Shown here one piece after another: positions 17,099 to 24,476 of a stretch of DNA of 64,000 nucleotides. The notes under the pieces were generated by a model. That model searched no databases. It was not told where the DNA came from and saw only the letters and a list, made by a program, of their open reading frames with translations. Every line of letters starts with the position of its first letter. Position 1 is the first letter of the stretch. The position numbers and the translations under genes were made by a program. Source of the DNA: Marinibaculum pumilum (GTDB lineage: Bacteria; Pseudomonadota; Alphaproteobacteria; Ferrovibrionales; Ferrovibrionaceae); NCBI RefSeq assembly GCF_042646425.1, contig NZ_JBHRTR010000019.1, positions 62,001 through 126,000 on the forward strand. The letters run 5' to 3'.

Positions 17099-17826
17099 AC
17101 ATGCCGCCCGACCCGGCGGGTGGCGGAACTGCCGACGATCACCACGGTGCGCATGTCGGCCATCTCCGGCACCGCCGCGGCCAGGGTCACGACCGACAGC
17201 CGCTCCTCGTCGGTGGCGACCGCACGGGCGAAGCAGATCAGGCGGTCCGCCCCGCATTCCTCGCCCAGGATGGCGAGCGCCCGGGCAAAGCCCTCCGGCC
17301 GTGCCCGTGAGCGCGGGTTGTACAGCGCCATCGCGAAATCGGCCTGCGCGGCCAGCCGCAGGCGCCGCTCGATCAGGGCCGCCGGCTTCAGGTTGTCCGA
17401 AAGGTTGATGGCACAGAAGTCGTGGCCCAGCGGCGCGCCCAGGCGGGCGGCGGCTGCCAGCATCGCCGTCACACCGGGCAGCACCGCGATCTCCAGCGCC
17501 TGCCAGGCCGGCGGCCCGGATTCCAGCGCCTCGAACACGGCCGCGGCCATGGCGAAGACGCCGGGATCGCCGGAGGACACGATCACGACCTGCCGGCCGG
17601 CCGCGGCGAGGTCCAGGGCGTGGCGGGCGCGGTCCAGCTCCTCCCGGTTGTCGGAGGCATGGACGGCCAGGCCCGGCCCGGCCGCCACCCGTGCCACATA
17701 GGGGCCGTAGCCGACCAGGTCGGTCGCAGTTTCCAGGGCGGCGGCGACCTCCGGCGTCACCAGCCGCGGGTCGCCGGGGCCCAGTCCGGCGATCGCCAGC
17801 CGGCCCCCGCTTGCCAGGCCGGTCAT
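17059..17826 (-). CDS. cobJ: Precorrin-3B C17-methyltransferase
   Basis: 255 residues. RLAIAGLGPGDPRLVTPEV is the SAM loop. LVGYGPYVA and the DNREELDRARHALDLA that follows are diagnostic of CobJ/CbiH, and VSSGDPGVFAMAAAV and GHDFCAINLSDNLKP complete the family set. It contracts the ring while methylating C17. There is no ferredoxin extension or partner domain. Its start overlaps the cobI stop by ATGA (17823-17826), while its 3' end is overlapped in antisense by cobK. Confidence 0.94.
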   Translation of the reverse strand: MTGLASGGRLAIAGLGPGDPRLVTPEVAAALETATDLVGYGPYVARVAAGPGLAVHASDNREELDRARHALDLAAAGRQVVIVSSGDPGVFAMAAAVFEALESGPPAWQALEIAVLPGVTAMLAAAARLGAPLGHDFCAINLSDNLKPAALIERRLRLAAQADFAMALYNPRSRARPEGFARALAILGEECGADRLICFARAVATDEERLSVVTLAAAVPEMADMRTVVIVGSSATRRVGRHVYTPRGSVPAGSG

Positions 17827-18593
17827 GGCGCGGCGACCGCGGCCGCGGCCGGCACCCGCTCGCGGCCATGCACCAGGAGGATGGAGAAGTAGGGCACTGT
17901 CGCTTCCGGCATCTCGGCCAGGCGCCGCACATTCTCCCCCGCCATGGTGCCGTCCTGCACCAGCCAGGCCTCCTCCAGCCGGCCGATCGCGGCCAGCACC
18001 CGGCGCAGCTTCGGCAGGTTGCGACCCAGCTTCATGAACACCAGCGCGTCGCCGGCCGCGGCATGGCGCACCAGTTCCGCCTCCGGCAGGGTCCCCATCA
18101 GCACGGTGACCACATTGTCGCCCCAGGCCATCGGCGTGCCGGTGGCGGTCCAGCAGCCGGACATGCCGGTGATGCCGGGCACCACCTGCATCGGCACCCG
18201 CCCCTGCAGGCGGATATAGAGGTGCATGAAGGAGCCGTAGAAGAACGGGTCCCCCTCGCACAGCACGATCACCCTGCGTGTTGCCGCAAGGTCGGCCAGC
18301 CGCTCCGTCCAGTCCTCGTAGAATGCGGCCAGCTGGCTGTGATAGGCGGGATCGGTCAGCGGCAGTTCTGTGGTGACCGGGTATTCCATCGCATATTCGC
18401 GCACACCGGGGGCCAGCATGGCTTCGACGATCTGGCGCGCCTTGCCGGGGCGGCCCGCCTTGCGGAAATAGGCGATGTCGGTGGCGCCGCGGACCAGGCG
18501 GTCGGCGCGCACGCTCATCAGCTCCGGATCGCCCGGGCCCAGCCCGACGCAGGTGATGCCCGGTCCCGCCGCGGCATTGAGCTCCGCCGTCAC
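17823..18593 (-). CDS. cobI: Precorrin-2 C20-methyltransferase
   Basis: 256 residues if started at the GTG at 18593, which lies 2 bp after the cobH stop. ITCVGLGPGDPELMSVRA, YFRKAGRPGKARQIVE, CEGDPFFYGSFMHLY and QVVPGITGMSGCWTATG are in the order expected for CobI/CbiL, which methylates C20 of precorrin-2. No ATG occurs near enough to serve as a start, so GTG is preferred. It is transcribed with cobG and cobH upstream and cobJ downstream. Confidence 0.92.
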   Translation of the reverse strand: MTAELNAAAGPGITCVGLGPGDPELMSVRADRLVRGATDIAYFRKAGRPGKARQIVEAMLAPGVREYAMEYPVTTELPLTDPAYHSQLAAFYEDWTERLADLAATRRVIVLCEGDPFFYGSFMHLYIRLQGRVPMQVVPGITGMSGCWTATGTPMAWGDNVVTVLMGTLPEAELVRHAAAGDALVFMKLGRNLPKLRRVLAAIGRLEEAWLVQDGTMAGENVRRLAEMPEATVPYFSILLVHGRERVPAAAAVAAP

Positions 18594-18595
18594 GG

Positions 18596-19228
18596 TCAGC
18601 GCTCCGACCGGCTGGCCAGGGCGTTTACCGCGGCCACGGTGACCGCGCTGCCGCCCAGCCGCCCCTCCACCGCCAGCGCCGGGGCGGGCGGGTTGGCCAG
18701 CAGCGCCGCCTTGGATTCCGCGGCGCCGACGAAGCCGACCGGGCAGCCGACGATCGCCGCCGGACGTGGCACCGCCGGGTCCTGTAGCAGGTTCAGCAGT
18801 TGGAACAGGGCGGTGGGCGCATTGCCGATCGCGACCAGCGCGCCGTCCAGGTGCGGCCGCCACAGCTCCACCGCCGCTGCCGAGCGGGTGGTGCCCAGCG
18901 ACCGGGCGAGCTCCGCCACCTCCGGCGCCTGCAGGGTGCAGATCACCGGATTGGCGGCAGGCAGGCGGCCGCGGGTGATGCCCTCCGACACCATCCGCGC
19001 GTCGCAGAGGATCGGCGCGCCGGCCTGCAGCGCGGTGCGGGCTGCAGGCACCATCCCTGCGGAGAAGCGGACATGCGCCTCCAGCCCGACCATGCCCAGG
19101 GCGTGGATCATCCGCACCACGACCGGCTCCTCCTCCGCATCGAAGCGCGCAAGGTCCGCCTCTGCCCGGATGATGCTGAAGGAGCGGGCGTAGATCGCTG
19201 AGCCGTCGGTTTCGTAGCTATGGATCAT
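18596..19228 (-). CDS. cobH: Precorrin-8X methylmutase
   Basis: 210 residues, the same length as well-studied CobH proteins. EIYARSFSIIRAE-type start (seen as AIYARSFSIIRAE), the active-site segment PILCDARMVSEGITR and IVGCPVGFVGAAESK are all present. It moves the C11 methyl group to C12 to form hydrogenobyrinic acid. The ATG at 19228 overlaps the 3' end of cobG by 11 bp. An in-frame start further upstream would lie deeper in cobG and is unlikely. Confidence 0.94.
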   Translation of the reverse strand: MIHSYETDGSAIYARSFSIIRAEADLARFDAEEEPVVVRMIHALGMVGLEAHVRFSAGMVPAARTALQAGAPILCDARMVSEGITRGRLPAANPVICTLQAPEVAELARSLGTTRSAAAVELWRPHLDGALVAIGNAPTALFQLLNLLQDPAVPRPAAIVGCPVGFVGAAESKAALLANPPAPALAVEGRLGGSAVTVAAVNALASRSER

Positions 19229-20486
19229 CTTCGTGTGGCAGGTCGCGCAGGCTGGCCAGGGTCGCGGCATAGGCTGGGTCGGGATCGCAGCCGGCGCCGG
19301 TCGCGGGGCGGGGAAGGAGACGCGCCGGCGGGTCCCCCGCGCGGCCCCGTGGCACTACACCGTAGCCGTCCTGCGATGCAACGAGCGTGATGTCCGCCGG
19401 CCCCGGATGGGCGCAGCCCTTGCTGCAGCCGGCGACATGAAGGCGGGCCCCCTCCGGCAGCTGCCGCGCCAGGGCCCGGGCCAGGGGCCGCGTCGGCCCC
19501 TGGGCCTGTACGCAGCCGGGGGCGCCGATGCAGGCCGCAACCCGAAGCAGCGGGTCCGTTGGGTCCATGATCAGGTCCGACCCTGCCGGCGGCCGCTCGA
19601 CACCCTGCAGCAGCAGCATCCGCCAGGGGGTGAGGCGCAGGGTCGCGCCTGTGTCGGCGAGCCTTTCCAGGCCGTCGGCGGCCAGGGCGCCGAACGGCAG
19701 GCCGACCAGCAGGCCGCCCGGCAGCCGGTCGGGGCAGGGGCCGGGCTGTGGCAGGGCAGTGGCCGGTGTCGGCCGGGCATCGCCGGTCAGTTCCGCGGGC
19801 AGGCGGTGGCCGGCCGCCAGATGTGCCGCCATGCGGCCGCGGCCCGCGGTCACGCCGCCGCTGTCGACGAACCAGCGGGCGATCGCGGCGGCCAGGGCCG
19901 GCATCCCCGCCGGCGCGGCGGACCGGCCGGCGGATGCGCCGTCGGCGCGTATCATGAGGCCGCCATCGACCTTGCGCTCGATCCGGATGTCCGCCGGTAC
20001 CGCGGCCAAGACCCGCTGCGGCCCGGCATCGACCGCCAGGCCGAACTTCGACGGCAATTCGGGCATCAGCCGGCCCGCTGCGGCGAGATCCGCCGCCAGG
20101 GCCGCCATGCCGTCGTTCCCGTCATGGAAAGGTGTCAGGACCACCGGCAGCTGCACGTCGCCCCGCGCCTCGGCGGGAGTCATCAGCCCCAACCGGGCCA
20201 GGTCGTCCAGCAGCGCGCCATGGTCGTCGAGGCGGACGCCGCGCAGCTGCAGGTTCGCGCGGTTGCTGAGTTCCAGCTGCCCGTTGCCGAAGCGCCGGGC
20301 GGCGGCGGCCAGCCCGGCGGCCTGCGCCGGCCGCAGCTCGCCGTGCGGCGGGCTGATCCGGACCAGCCAGCCGTCGCCGCTCTGCATCGGCCGAAGCGCA
20401 CTCGGACACCAGCCGCGGGTCTGCGGCGTATCGCCGGCCCATAGCCGGTGCTCGATGATGCTCGGTTCGCTGTGTCTCACACCCAT
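19218..20486 (-). CDS. cobG: Precorrin-3B synthase
   Basis: 422 residues of the nitrite/sulfite-reductase-like fold. Two ferredoxin-like half-repeats are visible: GDGWLVRISPPHGELRPAQ with LELSNRANLQLRGV, and again around residue 255. The cysteines ACIGAPGCVQA and VAGCSKGCAHP form the iron-sulfur site. CobG uses dioxygen to hydroxylate C20 and form the lactone, so its presence marks the oxygen-dependent cobalamin pathway. It is the first gene of the minus-strand cob operon, with a repeat-containing leader upstream. Confidence 0.93.
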   Translation of the reverse strand: MGVRHSEPSIIEHRLWAGDTPQTRGWCPSALRPMQSGDGWLVRISPPHGELRPAQAAGLAAAARRFGNGQLELSNRANLQLRGVRLDDHGALLDDLARLGLMTPAEARGDVQLPVVLTPFHDGNDGMAALAADLAAAGRLMPELPSKFGLAVDAGPQRVLAAVPADIRIERKVDGGLMIRADGASAGRSAAPAGMPALAAAIARWFVDSGGVTAGRGRMAAHLAAGHRLPAELTGDARPTPATALPQPGPCPDRLPGGLLVGLPFGALAADGLERLADTGATLRLTPWRMLLLQGVERPPAGSDLIMDPTDPLLRVAACIGAPGCVQAQGPTRPLARALARQLPEGARLHVAGCSKGCAHPGPADITLVASQDGYGVVPRGRAGDPPARLLPRPATGAGCDPDPAYAATLASLRDLPHEDDP

Positions 20487-20879
20487 GTCCCGCGGAAATC
20501 ATCATGCGCCGGTGCGGCGGCGGCGCGCCCCCGCAAGACAGCCGTCACAGCCGGGACAGCCGTCACAGCCGGGGACAGCCGTCACACGGATCGATGCTGT
20601 TCCTGGGGCATGTGCCGATCACGGCCCGACGGTGGCGGCGTGGCAAAGGCGCGGCGGCCCCGCCGGGCAGCGGATGTCGCTGTTGTCGGCGGCCGGCATG
20701 TGCCGTCGTCCCGCCAGTCCGCGCAGCTGAGCCAGCCCCGGAAGCTTCGCGCCCCGACCGTATTTGTCAAGGCAGCCGGCCCCTTGCATGCCCCCCTGCC
20801 GGCGCCTGCTGGCGCGGCGCTCGGTCGCGTGCTAGGCGTCGGCGCGCTGTTCGTGAAGGGAGCATCTCCGGACGTGAAG
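20487..20879. other. Intergenic region between divergent cobG and the GntR gene
   Basis: This 393-bp region should hold the cobG promoter (minus) and the promoter of the GntR-type regulator (plus). The only clear structure is the 18-bp tandem repeat at 20537-20589. I looked for a cobalamin riboswitch on the minus strand and did not find its conserved core. No confident promoter boxes were seen. Confidence 0.5.
20537..20589. repeat. 18-bp tandem repeat upstream of cobG
   Basis: GACAGCCGTCACAGCCGG occurs twice in perfect tandem (20537-20554, 20555-20572). A third, shortened copy follows after one base (20574-20589, GACAGCCGTCACACGG). It begins 51 bp upstream of the cobG start. It could be protein-binding iterons or a slipped-strand expansion. 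Confidence 0.8.
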
Positions 20880-21596
20880 ATGGAGAAACCGGGAGAGGAA
20901 GCGGCGGATCGCGGTCCGCTCCGGCCGATCGTATCGCCGGTGGAGAGGGAGCGACCGGCGGATCCGGCCTTTTCCAGCAGCCGCATCGTCATCAACCACA
21001 TCCTGCAGGGGCTACGCCAGGGCCGCTACGTTCCCGGGCAGACCCTCGTCGCCGCGGAGCTGATGAAGGAACTCGGCCTCAGCAAGGCGCCGGTCCGCGA
21101 GGCGTTGCACCTGCTGGTGGGTGAAGGGGTGATCGAACTGCTGCAGAACCGCAGCGTGCGGATCACCCGGCTGGATGCCGATGACGTGCGCGGCTTCGTG
21201 GCGGTCTGGTCGACCCTGGGGGCCACCAGCCTGCGCCTCGCCGCCGAAGCCATTGCCGCCGGTGCGGACGGGCGGGCACTGGACGAGCGTATCGCCGAGG
21301 TCGAGCGCGCGGCCGGCCGCGGCATCACCTACGAATTCCTGATGTCGATCGCGGACTATCACTGCGCTGCCGCCGTGATCGGCGGCAACCTGTTCATCCG
21401 GCGCTTCATCGGGCTTGCCCATTTCGAGCATACCCACCGGCACATGGCCTCGCTGATGCCGGCCCTGCCGTTCCGCGAATATGCGCAGCGCTTCGGCGGC
21501 GTCCATGACGCGGTGATCGCCGGCGCGGGCGGGCAGGCGGAACGGCTGTTCCAGGAGCATATGGCGTGGGTGACCCGGCTGTTGCAGGGCCATTGA
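20880..21596 (+). CDS. GntR family transcriptional regulator (FCD type)
   Basis: 238 residues. The N-terminal winged helix spans about residues 35-100, with VAAELMKELGLSKAPVREALHLLVGEGVIEL, the classical GntR recognition region. The C-terminal all-helical FCD domain keeps histidines (DYHCAAAV, EHTHRH, VHDAV) that bind metal or ligand in relatives. The chosen ATG at 20880 is tentative; a GTG at 20853 is in frame. It lies just upstream of, and in the same direction as, an ABC importer operon. A double palindrome between the two is a likely binding site, which suggests it controls that operon and perhaps itself. Confidence 0.88.
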   Translation: MEKPGEEAADRGPLRPIVSPVERERPADPAFSSSRIVINHILQGLRQGRYVPGQTLVAAELMKELGLSKAPVREALHLLVGEGVIELLQNRSVRITRLDADDVRGFVAVWSTLGATSLRLAAEAIAAGADGRALDERIAEVERAAGRGITYEFLMSIADYHCAAAVIGGNLFIRRFIGLAHFEHTHRHMASLMPALPFREYAQRFGGVHDAVIAGAGGQAERLFQEHMAWVTRLLQGH

Positions 21597-21646
21597 CGCG
21601 ACGTCATCGGGTTGCATACCCGGGTCCGCATTGACTCGTCATCTCG

Positions 21647-21672
21647 GATGGTCGACGATTTGGTCGACCATC
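21647..21672. promoter_or_regulatory. Candidate GntR operator
   Basis: GATGGTCGAC (21647-21656) and GTCGACCATC (21663-21672) form a perfect 10-bp inverted repeat with a 6-bp spacer. Each half also contains a TGGTCGAC core close to the TGGT-NN-ACCA pattern bound by many FadR-like GntR proteins. It lies between the GntR gene and the ABC operon and ends 12 bp before the AAGGAGG ribosome site. Confidence 0.55.
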
Positions 21673-21698
21673 TGGGAGACAACAAGGAGGCTGGGACA

Positions 21699-22739
21699 AT
21701 GCAGCAGATCGGGCGGCGTGGATTCCTCATGGCAACCGGCGCGGCCGGTCTGCTGGCGGCGGGACTGGGCGCACCGCGCATGGCGCGGGCGGCCAGCGCG
21801 GATATCGGCATCGCCAGTCCGGACCCGATCTATTGCGTCTCCTACGTCGCCTTCAAGAACGGCTACTTCAAGGAAGCCGGGCTGGAGGCGAACTATATCG
21901 ACACCCAGTCCGGCCCGCGCGGCAAGCAGATGCTGGCCGCCGGCCAGGTCTTCGCCACCACCAGCGGCACCAACGACGCCATCGCCCTGACACTGGCGGG
22001 CAAGCCGGCGAAAATCGTGTTCAGCCTCGACACCCGGATCACCTATGCCAACCTCCTGGTCCGCAAGGAGGACCTGGACAGCGGCAAGATCACCAAGATC
22101 GCCGACCTGGCCGGCCAGACCATCGCCGTCACCCAGCCGCAATCGGCGACCTGGCTGATGGCCACCTACATGTGCGACAAGGCCGGCATCCTGGACAAGG
22201 TGGATATCCGCGGCCTGGGCGGCCTGGCCACCATGCTGGGCGCGCTGAAGTCGGGCCAGGTCGGTGCCTCGATCGCCACCCTGGGCATGGTGGAGGCGGC
22301 GACGGCCGAAGGCTGGGCGGTGCCGCTGTTCGACGTGACAGAGGCCGCGGCCTGGAACGGCACCTTCGGCGGCGACGTGCCGGGCCTGTCGACCTATGTC
22401 CTGGAGGAGACGATCGAGGACCGGCCGCAGGACGTGCAGGCCTTCATCACCGCGCTCTGCAAGGCGCAGGACTTCCTGAACACCGAGAGCGCGGAGACCA
22501 TCGCGGCGCTGGTGCACGAGCCCTATGTCGCGTCGCTGTCGATGGACAGCCTGGTGAAGACCATCGCGCTGTACCAGAACGCGGTCTGGAACAGGACCAA
22601 TGTCGTCACGCCGGCAGCCTATGCCCGCCTGACCGACATCATGGGCGATGGGCGGCAATACTCGAACGCGGAGCTGGCGAAGGTGCCCTACGACACCTGC
22701 GTCGACATGTCCTTCGTGAAGAAGGCCCGCGGCATCTAG
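21699..22739 (+). CDS. NitT/TauT-type ABC transporter substrate-binding protein
   Basis: 346 residues. The N-terminus GRRGFLMATGAAGLLAAG is a twin-arginine signal, with likely cleavage near residue 32 (ARAAS). The mature part has the NMT1/THI5-like two-lobed fold: YVAFKNGYFKEAGLEANY, LAAGQVFATTSGTND, then DLAGQTIAVT. These periplasmic proteins deliver small organic anions or pyrimidine-like compounds to ABC permeases; the ligand here is unknown. AAGGAGG lies 8 bp before the ATG. It is followed by its ATPase and permease. Confidence 0.88.
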   Translation: MQQIGRRGFLMATGAAGLLAAGLGAPRMARAASADIGIASPDPIYCVSYVAFKNGYFKEAGLEANYIDTQSGPRGKQMLAAGQVFATTSGTNDAIALTLAGKPAKIVFSLDTRITYANLLVRKEDLDSGKITKIADLAGQTIAVTQPQSATWLMATYMCDKAGILDKVDIRGLGGLATMLGALKSGQVGASIATLGMVEAATAEGWAVPLFDVTEAAAWNGTFGGDVPGLSTYVLEETIEDRPQDVQAFITALCKAQDFLNTESAETIAALVHEPYVASLSMDSLVKTIALYQNAVWNRTNVVTPAAYARLTDIMGDGRQYSNAELAKVPYDTCVDMSFVKKARGI

Positions 22740-22759
22740 CCGGCCGCAGGCAGGACCTC

Positions 22760-23545
22760 ATGCCGGAGATCGCCGTCGACGGTGTCGGCAAGGTCTATCA
22801 CTCCGCCGGGCGCCAGGTGACGGCGCTCGGCCGGGTCGACCTGACCATTGCCGACGGCGAATTCGTCAGCCTGGTCGGCCCGTCCGGCTGCGGCAAGTCC
22901 ACGCTGCTGAACATCATCGCCGGCTTCCTGGAGCCCAGCGCCGGCGGCATCCGGGTCGACGGCAGGCCGGTCGCCGGCCAGATCCCGCCGCAGCTGGGCT
23001 ATATCTTCCAGAAGGATACGGTGCTGCCCTGGTATTCCGTCCGCCGGAATATCGGGCTCGGCCTGCGCTTCCGCGGCTGGCCGCGGCGGAAGATCGACGA
23101 CAGGGTCGACGAACTGCTGAAGCTGGGCAAGCTGGAGGGCTTCGGCGAGGCCTTTCCCCACCAGCTGTCCGGCGGCATGCGCCGCCGGGTCGCCCTGCTG
23201 ATGAGCCTGGCCTGCGACCCCCGCATCCTGCTGCTGGACGAACCGTTCGGCGCGCTGGACACGCATACCAAGACGGTGCTGCACCAGGAACTGATCCGGA
23301 TCTGGCGGTCGCTCGGCCAGACCATCGTGATGGTCACCCACGACCTGGACGAGGCGATCACCCTGTCGGACCGGGTCGTCGTCCTGTCCGGCCCGCCCAG
23401 CCGCGTGCTGCTGGACGAACGGATCGGCATCGCCCATCCCCGCGACGTCTTTTCCCTGCGCGAGAGCGACGCCTTCGCCCAGGCCTATGCCCGGATCTGG
23501 CATGTGCTGGGCCAGCAGTTCGCCAGCGTGGAGGCGACGGGATGA
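22760..23545 (+). CDS. NitT/TauT-type ABC transporter ATPase
   Basis: 261 residues. Walker A is GPSGCGKST (residues 40-48), the Q-loop is YIFQKDTVLPW, the signature is LSGGM, and Walker B is LLLDEPFGALD followed by the switch histidine in MVTHDLDEA. The FQKDTVLPW and GALD wording is typical of nitrate/sulfonate/taurine-type importers. It energises the permease encoded by the next gene, whose start overlaps its stop by four bases. Confidence 0.93.
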   Translation: MPEIAVDGVGKVYHSAGRQVTALGRVDLTIADGEFVSLVGPSGCGKSTLLNIIAGFLEPSAGGIRVDGRPVAGQIPPQLGYIFQKDTVLPWYSVRRNIGLGLRFRGWPRRKIDDRVDELLKLGKLEGFGEAFPHQLSGGMRRRVALLMSLACDPRILLLDEPFGALDTHTKTVLHQELIRIWRSLGQTIVMVTHDLDEAITLSDRVVVLSGPPSRVLLDERIGIAHPRDVFSLRESDAFAQAYARIWHVLGQQFASVEATG

Positions 23546-24426
23546 GCGCGCCCCGCGCACCGGCCCCGGCAGCCGCCGACCTGCCCGACGTGGCGGCGGC
23601 AGAGGCCGAAGCCCGCCGCAGCCAGCTGCGGGAGCGGTTCCGCGTCGGCCTGTGGCAGCTGGCCATCCTGGTCACCGTGCTGGGCCTGTGGGAGGGGCTG
23701 ACCCGGATCCCCTGGTTCAAGAAGAACACGATCTTCGACCCGTTCTTCATCAGCCAGCCCAGCCAGGTGGCGGTGAAGCTGTGGGACTGGAGCTTCGGCG
23801 CGCAGGCCGGCTTCATCTGGCCGCATCTGGGCGCCACCCTCTGGGCGACCTTCCTGGGCCTGGTCGTCGGGGTCGGCACCGGCTTCCTGGCCGGCCTGCT
23901 GCTGTCGCAGAACCGGGTGCTGAACAAGGTGCTGCACCCCTATATCGTCGCGACCAACTCCATGCCGCGGATCGCCTTCGTGCCGCTGATCACCATGGTG
24001 TTCGGCCTGGGCGTCGTCTCGAAGGTGGTCACCGCCTGGTTCGTGGTGTTCTTCCTGGTCTTCTTCAACGCCTTCAAGGGGGCGGTGTCGATCGACCGGG
24101 AGATGGTGGATTTCTGCCGCACCCTGGGCGCCAGCCCGCGCCAGGTGACCCGCAACGTGCGCATCCCGATGGCCCTGGCCTGGACCTTCGCCTCGCTGCC
24201 CAATGCGGTTTCCTTCGCCCTGATCGGCGTGGTGATCGCGGAGTTCGTCGGCTCCAATTTCGGCATGGGCCACCTGATCATCGTCTCCCTGGCGATGCTG
24301 AACGCTTCGGAGATGTTCGCCGCCCTCGTCCTGCTCAGCCTGATCGGGCTTGTGCTCGTCCTGCTGCTGCGCATGGTGGAACGCCGCCTGCTGCACTGGT
24401 CGAACGAGTTCCGCGACGAAGTCTGA
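23542..24426 (+). CDS. NitT/TauT-type ABC transporter permease
   Basis: 294 residues with about six membrane segments after a 40-residue cytoplasmic N-terminus. The coupling helix EMVDFCRTLGASPRQVTRNV with the EAA-like loop identifies a binding-protein-dependent permease, and MPRIAFVPLITMVFGLG is characteristic of the SsuC/TauC group. Start and upstream stop overlap as ATGA (23542-23545). It forms the inner-membrane channel for the substrate brought by the upstream binding protein. Confidence 0.92.
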   Translation: MSAPRAPAPAAADLPDVAAAEAEARRSQLRERFRVGLWQLAILVTVLGLWEGLTRIPWFKKNTIFDPFFISQPSQVAVKLWDWSFGAQAGFIWPHLGATLWATFLGLVVGVGTGFLAGLLLSQNRVLNKVLHPYIVATNSMPRIAFVPLITMVFGLGVVSKVVTAWFVVFFLVFFNAFKGAVSIDREMVDFCRTLGASPRQVTRNVRIPMALAWTFASLPNAVSFALIGVVIAEFVGSNFGMGHLIIVSLAMLNASEMFAALVLLSLIGLVLVLLLRMVERRLLHWSNEFRDEV

Positions 24427-24476
24427 ACGAGCCGCCGGTGACAACGGCGCCAATGCCTGCCCGAGGAAGAGCCATC

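Noticed and set aside
20487..20870. Cobalamin riboswitch upstream of cobG
   Set aside because: The repeat contains GGCTGTCCC on the minus strand, which recalls the riboswitch core, but the GGGAA...GGTG and following CCCCGCAACTGT-like elements are not present in order. A covariance search would settle it.
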